From Cerrena zonata (lineage: Eukaryota > Basidiomycota > Agaricomycetes > Polyporales > Cerrenaceae), in NCBI GenBank assembly GCA_038087015.1, contig JASBNA010000003.1, positions 2,564,424-2,628,423 on the forward strand: 64,000 nucleotides of DNA. Reading direction: 5' to 3'. The notes under the pieces are model-generated. The model was not told the DNA's origin and made no database searches. It saw only the letters and a list, made by a program, of their open reading frames with translations. The position numbers were made by a program, and so were the translations under genes. This document shows, piece by piece, positions 1 to 11,400 of this stretch; position 1 is the stretch's first letter; the number at the start of each line of letters is the position of its first letter.

Positions 1-796
1 CTTCTGCCGAGTTCAGTCGCATTGTTCGCGATCTATCTCAACTCGGAGAGTCTGTTCGTATCGAGGTATCCAAAGAGGGTGTCCGGTTCACCAGTGAAGG
101 TGAAGCCGCCAATGGTAGCGTTCTTTTGAAACAGAGCGATGCCATTGGCAAAGTACCAAAGAAGGAGGAGGACGATGATGACGATGAAGAAAAGGAAGAA
201 AAGGAGGATGCGGAAGAGGATGGAGATGACGACGATGAGGAGAAACCAAAGGTCAAGAAAGAGAAGAAGGACAAAAAGAAAAAGGTCAAGAAGGAGGACG
301 ATGATGTCGAGATGGACGGTGATGAGGAGGAGGAATATAAGGACAAGGGTAGCGACGATGAGGGTGAGGAAGAGCAAGATGATGAGGACTCTCCCTCGAA
401 AAAGCGCAAGCGGGCTGCCTCGTCCAAGGCAAGCACTCGTTCCCGTTTATTTATTGGTTCATTTCCTAATGGTTCCGTTCTAGGACAAGGGCAAGAAAAA
501 GGCCAAGCGATCAAAGGACGACGAGGAAGATGAACTGCCTGACGGTGTTCGCATCGAAATGAACCAATCCGTCAACCTTACATTCAGTTTGAAATACCTC
601 GTCAACTTCTCGAAGAGCTCGAGTTTGTCAAGTGTAGTCCAACTAATGTTAAGCAACGACGTCCCCCTTCTAGTAAGTCTTCTCCGCATCATGTTCCCTC
701 TACACATGAAACTCATAATAAATTTGTCAGGTATCGTACGAATTTGGTCAAGGCCACATCCGTTATTACCTTGCACCCAAAATCGGTGACGAGTAA
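1..796 (+). CDS. PCNA: PCNA sliding clamp, 3' part, with long KEKE-like insertion
   Basis: The gene enters from the left edge, so the N-terminal half is missing. The reading frame from base 3 gives the clamp core (AEFSRIVRDLSQLGESVRIE...), and the end gives the family C-terminus YYLAPKIGDE with stop at 794-796. PCNA is the homotrimeric clamp for replicative polymerases and repair factors in the nucleus. Between LLKQSDA and the strand DGVRIEMNQSVNLTF, where animal PCNA has only a short loop, there are more than 100 residues of alternating acidic and lysine runs. Frame continuity needs an intron at 429-483 with a GC donor (AAG|GCAAGC...TAG). No GT donor in the right phase exists there. A second intron with a GT donor lies at about 673-731. 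The gene is convergent with condensin subunit 1; their stops are 273 bp apart. The family call is certain from the core strands. Confidence 0.96.
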
Positions 797-1069
797 AAAG
801 CGCATCCTTGTTCTCATTATCACTTTCTTGTTTGGCTACCCCCATCCCCTTGTTCTAATAGTCGACTTGTTTTCCCCTGTTTTTATCTCTTGCGATGTAT
901 TGTTCTCCAATCTATATCCGTGCAATCCAACCTCTCGGTCTGTTATCAATCATCCTAATTGTAGAAAATAATAGTGGGTACACCAAGGTAGGGGGAACGA
1001 AGCAAGACAGCAAATACAACCAATACTAGAGTACAATACAATACAGCGACAACATCAGACGCGCTAGGC

Positions 1070-4000
1070 CTACTCGTCGTCTTCTTCCACTTGAGCAGGT
1101 TTCTTTCTCGCGGCTACATAACCCAAGTTAAACAAGCCGTGTCATGGTGAGATGAGAGAATCACTTACACCGCCGAGTAGCCCGTTTCTTCGCTCGAGCT
1201 TTGTTGCCTTCGACTCTCTTCTCAAACGCCTGATCCTCCTCACCCTGTCGTCTATGATCTTCTAGGATCTAAAAACAACAACAGCTAAATACCTCGTGCG
1301 AAGTACGACTTTAGATGAAAAGGACATACCGCCTCAAATTCGTTCAACTCTGCATCAGGCTTATTCGATGACTTGTTCTGACGAGCCTTGGTGAGGATTT
1401 CTTGGAACCGGGTGAAGACAGTCTCTTCGTGAAGTTTGTCTCGGTAGGATGGTAGGCCCTCTACAAGTTTCTTCACGGAACGTTCGGATTTGAATGGAAG
1501 GAGGGAGAGACAGTAGGCTATGTCTCGCCATTGTCTGGCATCTTCGGATAATCGGAATCGTTGACAGAGCTTCTCGACGATTGTCTCGGCTTGTTTCTCC
1601 TGTGGGTGTAAAAGGAGTGGTTAGAGGTGAGGATAGGGGTGAGGGGGATGAGCTGACCTTTTCGATGAATGTGAAGATGTATTTCATTGTGCTCTGGAAT
1701 ATCTCCTCGCTCACGGCGTGCGCGCCCACAGACAAGTGAGAGATAACTATACATGTCGTTAGCTCTTGAAGTAAATGAATGAGGAGACAAAGATTTCTGT
1801 TTACCATCTGGAAGATTGTTGTAGATTGCATTCTCCTTCGTTGATAGCTCTGAGAAAAAGAGTTTGGCAAGCTCCGAGATTCGCTCTTCCTCGTCCTCGA
1901 GACACTTGGCCATCTCGCCAAGTTGTCCTTTGACTTTGATCATACCGTTCAAGATCAAATGCGTCAAGACCATGAGTGTGTTCTTCTTGACTGTTAGATC
2001 TTTATCCGACAAACCCTTGTAGAGTTCATTACTGTTCTCATCAATGATATTGCTAAAGGAAACAGCAACATCTCCTAATGCGATGACCGAGTTGCTTCGA
2101 ATACTAGCATCTTTGGAGTGTTCTAGAATCTTGAAGAGGAGGCCGTGATGTTGGTCGCAGAATTGGGAACTGACGCAGAGGAATTTACTAAATGCTAGAG
2201 TAGCTGCGGCACGTAAAGTTCGGTTCTATATCTTAGGCGTGAGTATGATGGGTATGAAAAAGGAATAAAATAGTGGGACCTTGAATTTATGGGGACTTCC
2301 GCAGATATGGACAAGCATTGGACCATATGTTGCAAGGAGGGAGCCTGGACCGTACAGTAACTCAGTCTCTCGGATGCTTGCAATGCGATCACCGATGTCA
2401 TCTTCGGCGTTACCAGCTACCTGGTCTAGTTCCTCTGTATCCTTAGAGGCTGGAGCACGATTTGCTAGCTTCTCAGCTGAATAAAGTATAGACGTCAACA
2501 TGACTGAATATATCCGGTTATAAAAGTTGAAAACTCGCCTTGTTCACGCTCGTGCTTCTGTCTCTTCCATTCACGCTCGACAAGTTCCAAGTACACGATA
2601 TGCTTGATGGCGACATGTCCTACTATGAAGAGCAGCTGACTGAGTTCAAAGGCATCACCGACGTCCTTGTCTTCCCCATCATCACCCCCTTGTGTAGCAG
2701 TACGATTGGCCTCCTCCGCCTCGTTGTCCTCAGCCATAGCATCCGGATCTTGAGAATTCGGACGCGGCTGCGATTTATTTGCAGACTTCTTGGGAGAAAA
2801 GGCACGTCGAGTCAGGTTCTTGATGATGTTATCGCAGAGAATGTCGGGTCGCTGGGCGAGTGCATAGATCGTGTTGACAGCTTGCTCGGCCATACCAAAC
2901 CATTCCTTCGATCGACATGGGTGTTCGATCGCATCCTGCAACTTGCGGAAGATTGGGTTGTCCATTTCGAGACGGATGTTCTCGTTGAATAATGAGCCTT
3001 GATGTACACAATCAAGTTAGATATGGTACAACTCCCCGTAGAGGAAAATGTGATGCCTACCCTTGATCTTCTTCGCGCTACCATTCAGACGCTGCAACGC
3101 AACACATGTATACCGGGCCAAGGTCAAATCACCCTAATGATGTTGGTCAGAAATTGCTTTCGGGTTCATGGTGTCGAACTATACCTTGCCCAAGTTGCCT
3201 AGTCCGATCTTCACGAGAACTTCGACACGCTCTGACACGACGGACCTCTTCGCTAGGGCAAGCATGCCGAGAATGATGATTGCCCCTCGTCTCTGCGCCC
3301 GTGGTAGTGGTCGTTCAGAACCTGCGTTCGTTGGCTTGAGAATATGGAGTAAATAGAACATGAAAGGACGTACTGTAGACTTGCCACAGTTTTCCAATGA
3401 CGTCGAGATGAACCTGACCGTCCTCCATCATGATTCGCATCATCTCTTCCAGACTGGTCAGCTCCGCAAGAGTAGCATTGTACGTTTGCCTGTAATGATG
3501 TCAGCCAATCTGTTGATCGTAAATAGTATGCACACGCACTCGATCATGTTCTTGGCAATTCGATTGACTTGCTGTTTTGGTTCCATGTCGGGAATAGGGT
3601 CGAAGTACAAGCTGCGATAACACTCAAGAAGTCTGGAACGGACTCCCTTGATCTCCTTTCCGTCCTCGGAGGTCGAGGAATTATCCTTCTGCCAGATCAA
3701 GTGGAGCATTTTGCGAATGCCAGTCTAGGTTTCGAAGATTAGTTACTGTGATTGTGAGTGTAAATGTGGGGAGAAAAATCATATACCTCAGCGCCGTCAA
3801 ACGCATACTCATAGGTGACCCTGAAGAATTCAATAGCCTCGAGGACTTCCAACTTGTTAGTTGAAGCCAATAGCTTCTGCACTGTCTCCATTCCACCTTC
3901 GATCTGCCTAACGAAGTTGAGGGCCTCCGCGTAATAACGTTTCCGGAGCTTCAAGTGTAAAACTTCGTTACTAGCGAGCGTAGCCAAAGCTTCCTGCTCA

Positions 4001-5883
4001 TTTGCAAGAGCAACGAGATTGATTTCGGATTTACGGGGTTTCTTTTTCTTCTTGGGTGTACGAGGCCCATCCTGATCCATCTCGTCGCCTTCTGCAGGCT
4101 CTTCCTCGTCTTCTCCTTCTGGTTCCTCGTCGACATCCATCTCGTCGTCACCACGAGGTTTCTTCCTACAAGAAAAATAGAAAGCATAAGCACCAGTCAA
4201 GAAGCTTCGACAAGAAAAGTAAGTTTACGACTTTTTACGCTTTGACGAACCTTCACCTTCACCCTCTTCCTCTTCTTCCTCACCGTTTTCATCCTTTTCA
4301 CCTTCGCCCTCTTCATCCTCATCTTCCTCATCTCTTTCGACGACTTTCCCGACTCGGGCATTGATCTTGTCCAACTCGTCAGAAACTTCTTTATATCTCG
4401 CCTCCCACTCTCCGAGGCTTAGTAAACCGCCGTGCATCAAACCATACGGGTGGGTGACGATCAACTTTACAAGCAGCATCACGGCACTCTTCCTGACACC
4501 ACTTGCTTTGTCCTCGAGCGAGTCCACGGCAGCGCGAGTAATGGCCAGACGTTGCTTAGGAAACTTGGCTGGAAGGTCGCATAACCTCGCAAGTACGGTG
4601 AACACTTTTGTTCGAACATAAGATGACAGGTCGAGGGTCCTCTCAAGGAGGAGGTCGTAAAGCCCAGTGATTTGCTTCTGCAACTGCTGTTCGGTGTCGC
4701 GTTCACCACCAGAATCCGAAGTGACAAGTTCACGAATAAGGAATCCGATGATTTCAACGAGTGCCATGCGCATTGGGTATGACTGTGGAAGATATATTTT
4801 GTCAAGAAGAAGCGCATAAGGTTCATCAGGAAAGGCGTACCTCAGAGTCAAGATGGGCTAACAGCAACGAAATCTGTTTGAGTAACGATCGAGGGGAAAG
4901 CTCTGCGAACTTGATCAAGAATCTTGAGAATGCACGAGGGCCTTTGGAATCCTGTGCGTTGAACGTCTTTCCTGCAATTTCGCGCAGAATTTCGTCTCCG
5001 AGCTGCTGGTGGTCAAACTCTTTGCCGAGAACTGTAAGACATTCTGCCATGGGTTCAGAGAGATGCTCATAATATTGTAGTGATTGCATGATCGTAATTT
5101 GCGCGGCGAGGGTATGTCCATGGTGCTTGACTGCAAGACAAATGACTTTGTAAACGCTGAGACGGATGTTTTGGGTCTTCATGTACTGTTCAGATTCGGT
5201 AATGTGATACGCAGGACGAGTGATGCATCTAAGAAATATTAGCATGGAAGAGGAAAATATCAGTGAAAGGGTAGAACTTACCCGATGAAGGTATCTCGTT
5301 CTGCCGTGGTAGTCCATATCCTCTGAGTCTTCAAACGCAGTACTCTTGAGATAACAGCAAGAGTATTGGGGATCTGACCCTCCCAAGTCCAGCCTTTTGC
5401 AGGAGCAGCACGAGATATGGCAGCCTTTGCGCCCTTTCCACGACGGGCCTTTGGCGGAGGTGCAGGAGCTTCATCGTCTCCGGAGGATTTTACTTTCTCC
5501 GCGGCAGAGACAAACCAATGCAATAGGAAGCCATACATCTCGAGTGGTGTTTTGTGAGCCATGAATACTTGAGGTTCTTCATTCTCGACATCTTTGAGGG
5601 TAGCCTCCACCTGTGCTTGAAAGGCAGACGATATAGAGTCCAGCATTTTGGTCATGATTGTCCCCTGGAGACATTCTGCGTATTTGAGAAGGCTTCTATA
5701 TGTATCGAATACTTCTGGTTCCATGATAGCATCTGTAGATTCGGCAAGGGCTTCGACAGCACGTTCAAGCAGAGCATTAATGGATCGAGGATCGAGGGAA
5801 GATACGTCGTGTTCATTGGGGATTTCATACTTTGGGATATCTAGGAGACCTTGCATCTCCTCTTGGAGGTCGAAAGATGCCAT
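1070..5883 (-). CDS. CND1: Condensin complex subunit 1 (CAP-D2/Ycs4/Cnd1 type)
   Basis: A large HEAT-repeat protein in about a dozen exons separated by short introns. It is the non-SMC subunit of condensin, which compacts chromosomes in mitosis. The start MASFDLQEEMQGLL (ATG 5883-5881) leads into the Cnd1 N-terminal region (about residues 50-230). The diagnostic C-terminal block is at about 1800-2010: KNTLMVLTHLILNGMIKVKG, then the CLEDEEERISELAKLFF stretch. Two acidic/lysine-rich linkers lie at about 4040-4330 (EEEEGEGEGSSKRKK and PRTPKKKKKPRKSE), probably disordered. The last exon is short and ends in acidic residues with the stop at 1072-1070; it follows an intron at about 1117-1170. Upstream in-frame codons exist beyond 5883, but this ATG starts the conserved N-terminus. 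Exact exon edges were not all resolved. Confidence 0.96.
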
Positions 5884-6427
5884 CCTGGTTGTTGAGTAAA
5901 AGAACCGTGGTTCGACCTCCCTGAGCGGCGTGTGGCTGGTCGCACAGACGTATTTCGACAAGATAATATGACAAGACGGTATGAAAGATCGAGTCGGAGC
6001 ACGACCACACGCGTTCCACTCGACGCGTCGCACACGTGATAAAGCGCTTGATATATTCAATGCCCAAATAGGCAAGTGGTGTCGTTACGAGCCGCCGCTG
6101 AACAGGGTTGTAGGCTGTTCTATTCGAGAGGAACTAAGGAAAAACAAGTACACTATGAGGGGGGGGTATTTATAGTCCAAGGAGTAGGGATCTAAGCTAC
6201 GGAGGTACGAGTCAGGTATAATTATCTAAATCATTCTCGTTATGTAAGAATAACCCATAGACAACTCGTCCAAGCCCGGAATTATCATTACTAGTAACTT
6301 ACTATTGTGATAGTGTCGACCTCGCCCCCGGTTTTTCAAAAAAAACTGGGGGCAGGGATATCGTGAGAAAGGTTCATCGGCGGAGGTGTTTTAACCCGAG
6401 CCAGTCCATGTCTCTTTGAGGGTTGTT
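5884..6427. other. Intergenic region upstream of condensin subunit 1
   Basis: No coding potential was recognised. It should hold the condensin promoter and the 3' end of the carrier gene transcribed in the same direction. A run of eight G lies near 6159-6166, and an imperfect inverted repeat of CCCCC-type and GGGGG-type bases lies near 6326-6355. Nothing else was identified. Confidence 0.4.
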
Positions 6428-7539
6428 CTAACAACCATAACCGAGCAGGTTCAATGCGCACTCGTACACTCCAAAGGTGATGATAGCAGACGGAACGGAG
6501 CGCATCAGGTGCGCCGTCATGCCACCATACAGCCCCGCTAAGCCCTCCTCTGCCCTTACCAATCGGAAACACTGTACGAGGCCGACATATTTGCGGATCC
6601 CATTCTCTATCGGAGCTTGTCGTAGCCTCGTTCTGAGCACCTGCAATTATATCAGACAAGGAAAATATGGCCAGAAGGGAAACTGACAGACCTCGTGGGG
6701 ATACGTGACCAAAACTGCTGCTAGCTTTGCAGATCCCGCAGCTCCGCTAGTGCCAATCCAACTCCTAACTGCATGACCCCAGGTCGCATCGTCCTGCTTG
6801 TGGCCAGTCGATATTGGGCGAAAGAGCTGCTTTAGCTGTTCGTAGAGAACCAGATGGAACACTGTCTCAACCGTGCCCAGATAACTTGCACCCAGGCCAC
6901 GGTACAGACCAGGGACGCCCTCCTGTTGGAGGATTTTCCAGACACAGTCGAAGCTGTTTGCATGCCACCGAGCCGTAACGCCAGCTCCTTCTGTCCGAAC
7001 GTCTAGCTGTAGCCTTGTCTTGACAAGAAAGACGGGATTCATCACCGTTGAAACTGTCACAGACGCCGCAACGGCAGCTTGCGCGTGAACCAATGTGCTG
7101 TCCTCTGCGCAGCCTAGCGTTTCTGCTCCAAGACGCTTGCAATTGCCGTAGACATAAAATTTGAGTGCCATTGAGGGGACCACACCTGAGAGACTCGGTC
7201 CAAGGCCACGGAAGAGACCACGCCAGCCTTCGGCATGGTAGATGTTATGCATGACACTGGTGGTCCGGAGAACATGGCGTGACCACACGCCTAGGAAGCG
7301 AGCCGGGACGGGCTGGAGGGGAAGATGTCGCGAACTCATGGAGGACTGGAGTCGCGTCTTCAAAACGTCGAGCGGAGAAGTTAGCACAGTAGAAGCCAGC
7401 CCTCCCGCTCTGCAGGGCGGTGAATCAGGACTTGCACCAAGTATTTGGATGAGATGACTTACGCACCAGCGAGCAAGTGTGCCCATGGATTCTTGTTGGG
7501 CAAATCTGGGACTTGTCCCGTTGCAGCGTCCAACGCCAT
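6428..7539 (-). CDS. RIM2: Mitochondrial pyrimidine nucleotide carrier, RIM2 type
   Basis: An SLC25-family inner-membrane carrier. The three signature motifs are visible in order: SPLDVLKTRLQ, NPVFLVKTRLQLD and YPHEVLRTRLRQ. The second and third forms match Rim2/SLC25A33/36 (NPIW-type second motif; YPHEV-RTRLRQ third), which exchange pyrimidine (deoxy)nucleotides across the inner membrane. As in Rim2, a long matrix segment follows the first repeat (SSMSSRHLPLQ to MHNIYHAEGWRGLFRGL). I place the start at ATG 7539-7537 (MALDAATGQVPDLPNKNP), followed by an intron whose donor is near 7463. A second intron at about 6644-6690 interrupts the third repeat. The stop is TAG 6430-6428. It is divergent from the dynein light chain gene, with 423 bp between the starts. 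Confidence 0.9.
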
Positions 7540-7962
7540 TGGGACCAACTTTGCTATTGTTGTCTATTCGTCCTGAGGTCGGAGTTCGATGATCAGCTAC
7601 TTACTAGGGGTGCACAGAAAGCAGAGGAGAAGCTGGGTCACCGTAGACACGCCACGGTAATAATTGCTTTGGTTTTGATTGGATCGAATCGCTTCGTGCC
7701 ACCTAGCCGCACAATTTTTCCGATCAACCAAAACTCGAAATGGCGGCGTCTGTCTTGCTCGTGTAGACATTAATGAAGATTACTGTAAGTAATATTTACT
7801 CTCCGGAAAATACATGTATTCTTGCTCGATCTCTCTACAAGAGTCTACAAGTTGCCAAGTATCTCCCGATCCAACTACGAGACACCCAATTTGCCTCACG
7901 CGCTAAGTACTGAGCGCTCTCGTAATGCTCGGGAGGCACAAGTCTGTTTCTTCAATACTGTC
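7540..7962. promoter_or_regulatory. Shared divergent promoter region (carrier / dynein light chain)
   Basis: The 423 bp between two divergent starts must contain both promoters. GATTGG, a reverse-strand CCAAT box, is at 7677-7682. No clear TATA element was seen. Function is inferred from position only. Confidence 0.45.
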
Positions 7963-8489
7963 ATGTCTCTCAAGAACGCATCTCCGAATTTCTCGTTATC
8001 AGCTACAGAGGGAGGCACAACCACCACGACTGCCACCCACCTACTACCCCCGGAGCTTGAACAAACATTCGCCTTGTTGACTTCACATCGATCTGTGCTT
8101 GGCTATCTGCTGCTGTCCAGAGGACCTCAAGTGGCTATCATTCGGCACTCTGGAGTTGTTTTTGAGGGAGATCAAGGAAAGAAGTATGCCCATGCGGTCG
8201 AGAGAATTGTAGAGAGCGTTCATACAGGATTGGAGGAAGTTGCTGGAGAATCCGGAGATGTTGTACGTCCGACGCTGTTGTTGGGGTCGCGTCTGAAGTC
8301 TGAACTGACTCTTGTCTCAACTGCAGGATGAAATCCGGTTCATGAGGATCCGAACAAAGCGACATGAACTTCTCATCTCACCAGGTCCGTGTCTATCTCG
8401 TTTGTAGCGAGTGTCTAGTGAGTTAAACACGTGGGTTTGTAGATGGAAACTATCTTCTCGCAGTTTTACATGATCCATCGACGACTTGA
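7963..8489 (+). CDS. Dynein light chain, roadblock/LC7 type
   Basis: Three exons (7963-8262, 8327-8384, 8443-8489) give a 134-residue protein after two clean GT-AG introns. The LC7/roadblock fold is recognisable: VLGYLLLSRGPQVAIIRHSG, then ERIVESV helix, DEIRFMRIRTKRHELLISP and the terminal DGNYLLAVLHDPS strand. These proteins dimerise and bind the dynein intermediate chain, linking the motor to cargo on microtubules. An N-terminal extension of about 45 Ser/Thr-rich residues (including GGTTTTTATH) precedes the domain. That is longer than in animal homologues, and part of it could be leader if a later start is used. No in-frame Met lies between this ATG and the domain, which supports the start. 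Confidence 0.92.
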
Positions 8490-11400
8490 AACGAATGTTT
8501 CTATTCAGTGCCACCTTCTTTGGATCTATCTTCCCCGCTTTGTTCGAATTGTACGAGTACGATGGATACCACATGCAGCTTTGTATACCAGCCATTTCAT
8601 TCACCGATCATAGATCGTATGTCATAGGCATGATCGGCCTCAGGTCCTCGTGGTGCTATTATGGTTTGAGTTACTGGTATCCAGTGCTAATGAAGATTTC
8701 CTACTGACCGTGACATTCGGGATATACATCTTTTTCAGCTTTGACGTAAAGTATCGTACTCCTTTTTCATCTCGTTGATTCATTGATGATTCTCTACGAT
8801 CGTTAGGGTTTACTGACACAAAGCTGGCTGGTAGTCAAACAAACTCACTACTTTCGTTAATTCACTGCAGCTATTGAACGTCCGCAACTAAGTGTGATGC
8901 TAATATAAAGATCATTGCATGGTGAGTCTGTAGCTCAGGTACGTCATACAGACAGTATCCCGGACATGTCGGGAAAGATACCAGGTCGTCTTGTGTCCAT
9001 TGGTAGGCGGAATTGATGTCACTGTAAAACACGAGATGTCAATGTTGATATGAACCAAGTCGGACTCTGACCTTCATGTCCGTCAAATACTAAACCGCCT
9101 TTGTTGGACGGTGATGTAAAGATTTCTACATATACAACTCTGACTATCATCCACGCCATAACTCACCAGTCCTTCCAAAATTATAGCATCACGTTGCGCT
9201 TGTCGGATAGTTACACCTCTGACCGGGACCCTCCTTATGCACTTCACAGGTCCGGCTTATGAGCTTGCGGATACACGAACTTTACTACCGTGATTGCCCC
9301 AATGACGATCAACTAAACTGATCATGGGCAGTGACATCAAGTTGCGCTAACCCTGAACTTTGCGTTCCTTGATAGTGTTCGAAACACCAAGTGGGTCCTT
9401 TATCACATATTTGAGTTCGGTCACGTCCGAGTCAATGATGGACGTATTCATATCTTGTTTGTGTATCGTATACAGGTCCGGTAAATTTGCAAGTGGGATA
9501 CTTGCTTGTGATAACTCGATGACCCCCTCTCACACAGTCATTCTTCAACAAAACTCGTTAACTCCGTTCCATGCATGTCGGACGGAGACCAAAGTCAAAG
9601 TTTACGGTCATATCCGAACAAACTCTGTAGGGTATTGAGTTACCGAGTCAATCAACATCATTCGTTCGTTGCGATTCCAACCCTAATATAGTCCGCAAAG
9701 CCGTGTTTTCCTCTGGCAGAAAAATACACAGGACCCTGGGCGGTTCAAAAATAGCTTTGAGAAGCTGCGATGCAAACGATGATGGATGCTTCGACTCGGG
9801 AGGCTGTGGGGATGGAAAGTCCGGTGGGTTCATTTCCGGTATAGAGGATTGTATTAATTGTAACACCCTTGCTTCAAAGAGATCAGCTTGGGTTCAATTT
9901 GTCACTGGGAAGCAAGGGTGTCTTTGTATTCTGGTCTATGTATAACTGGGCCATCTTTCGATGGCATGTGAAACTGTGGGGAGGGTCTAGTCTAATGGTT
10001 TGCATGGATGTGTATGCTTTGCCACGTATTGTTAGCTCCGTCGTACTAGCTGCTCCGAACAACAAGAGAGTTACGAGACGTCTTCCTCCGAGAATGCCTA
10101 TGGGTTTTAGTTTTCTTCCGTCATGCACTCGACAATAAACGCCAGAAGTAGGTGATTCCTAAAACCATTCAACCATACCGATCCGCTACTATCGAGGGGA
10201 TGCCGCCATCTTCCACCATTTACCCCCTCTTCCGAGTCCGAGTCGTCTGTGTGGTTACAACAAGTGAGTGACCGGCTCCGGCTTCTTGCTCCTCCCTTTT
10301 GGTCCCAACCGGCGCGCCATCACCATCGATCGAGAACAGTGGTGCTGTGGTTACAACACTGTGTTACAGTTACAGTGGTTCCTCTCGATCTAGCAATCTT
10401 GGCTCAGTATCGTTTTCCGTACCTCAAACACACCACTGGCATCGAAAGGGGTCTAGCTCGAACGACAAGCATCAGATTTCAGAGGGGGGTCATCCGTTCA
10501 GCCATATAACCCAAAACATAAACAGAGATAAGCGGGTGGAGTCGTTTTGATCATAGTCCCAGTTGGCAACTTGGTATATATTATATTTTCTGTTTTTCTG
10601 ATTTTGGTTCTAAGTAGAAGGGTTCAAGGGAGCGGAGACTAAAGCTACAACACGCCCACGGGAGAAAAACATGGCGGGGTGTATGGTTTTGGAATTTGAG
10701 TGGGGGCGGCCAGGCACTGATAGAACACTGATCTCTCTGAGTTTCTGTGGGTGTCGGGATCTGTTTTCTTGATTCTAGACGGAGGCTTGTGATTGTTGCG
10801 TTGGTGTGATGGGTTTGTGTTCTGGGCTAATTGATGTATGGGATATAAAGTCCGATATATTGGTGTTCTATAGTTCTGGGTGGAAGTCGTTTGGAGGGGG
10901 GGAAGTCTGATTTATGACATGAACGTGAGGAATATATGGTCAACGTTGGATTGTCACGAAACATGAAACACGAAACATGAGAAGAGGGGTCGGTCGTTGG
11001 TGGTGGGTTATGCGTCATCAGATTGAGACTCTGGCTGGACACTGCGGCGGCACCGCGAATGGTAACCTTACGGGCCCGCCTCACTGAGTGAAGGGTTGTC
11101 GGCGTTTTGTCCGGCTCCGTCAATTTTCTAGGAGGTTGCTATCTAGTATATTGTTTATCTTTTGTAGTAATACACCCGCTCAAACACCGAAAAGGTTATC
11201 CGGCAACGAAAAAAAGAAAAATCCATCGACGAGATTGTACCTAGGAGACAAAGGACGATACGGAACCGGAAAACTAAATCGGGTCCGTGAAAGGAGATTG
11301 TAAGCCACAAGTGCTGGTAGTGAGGAGACAAGTCCACGATCGTGTTCGACGAGAGAGAGAGGGGTCAACTTGGATGCCGTAGCGGGAGTTTGGAAGCTTA

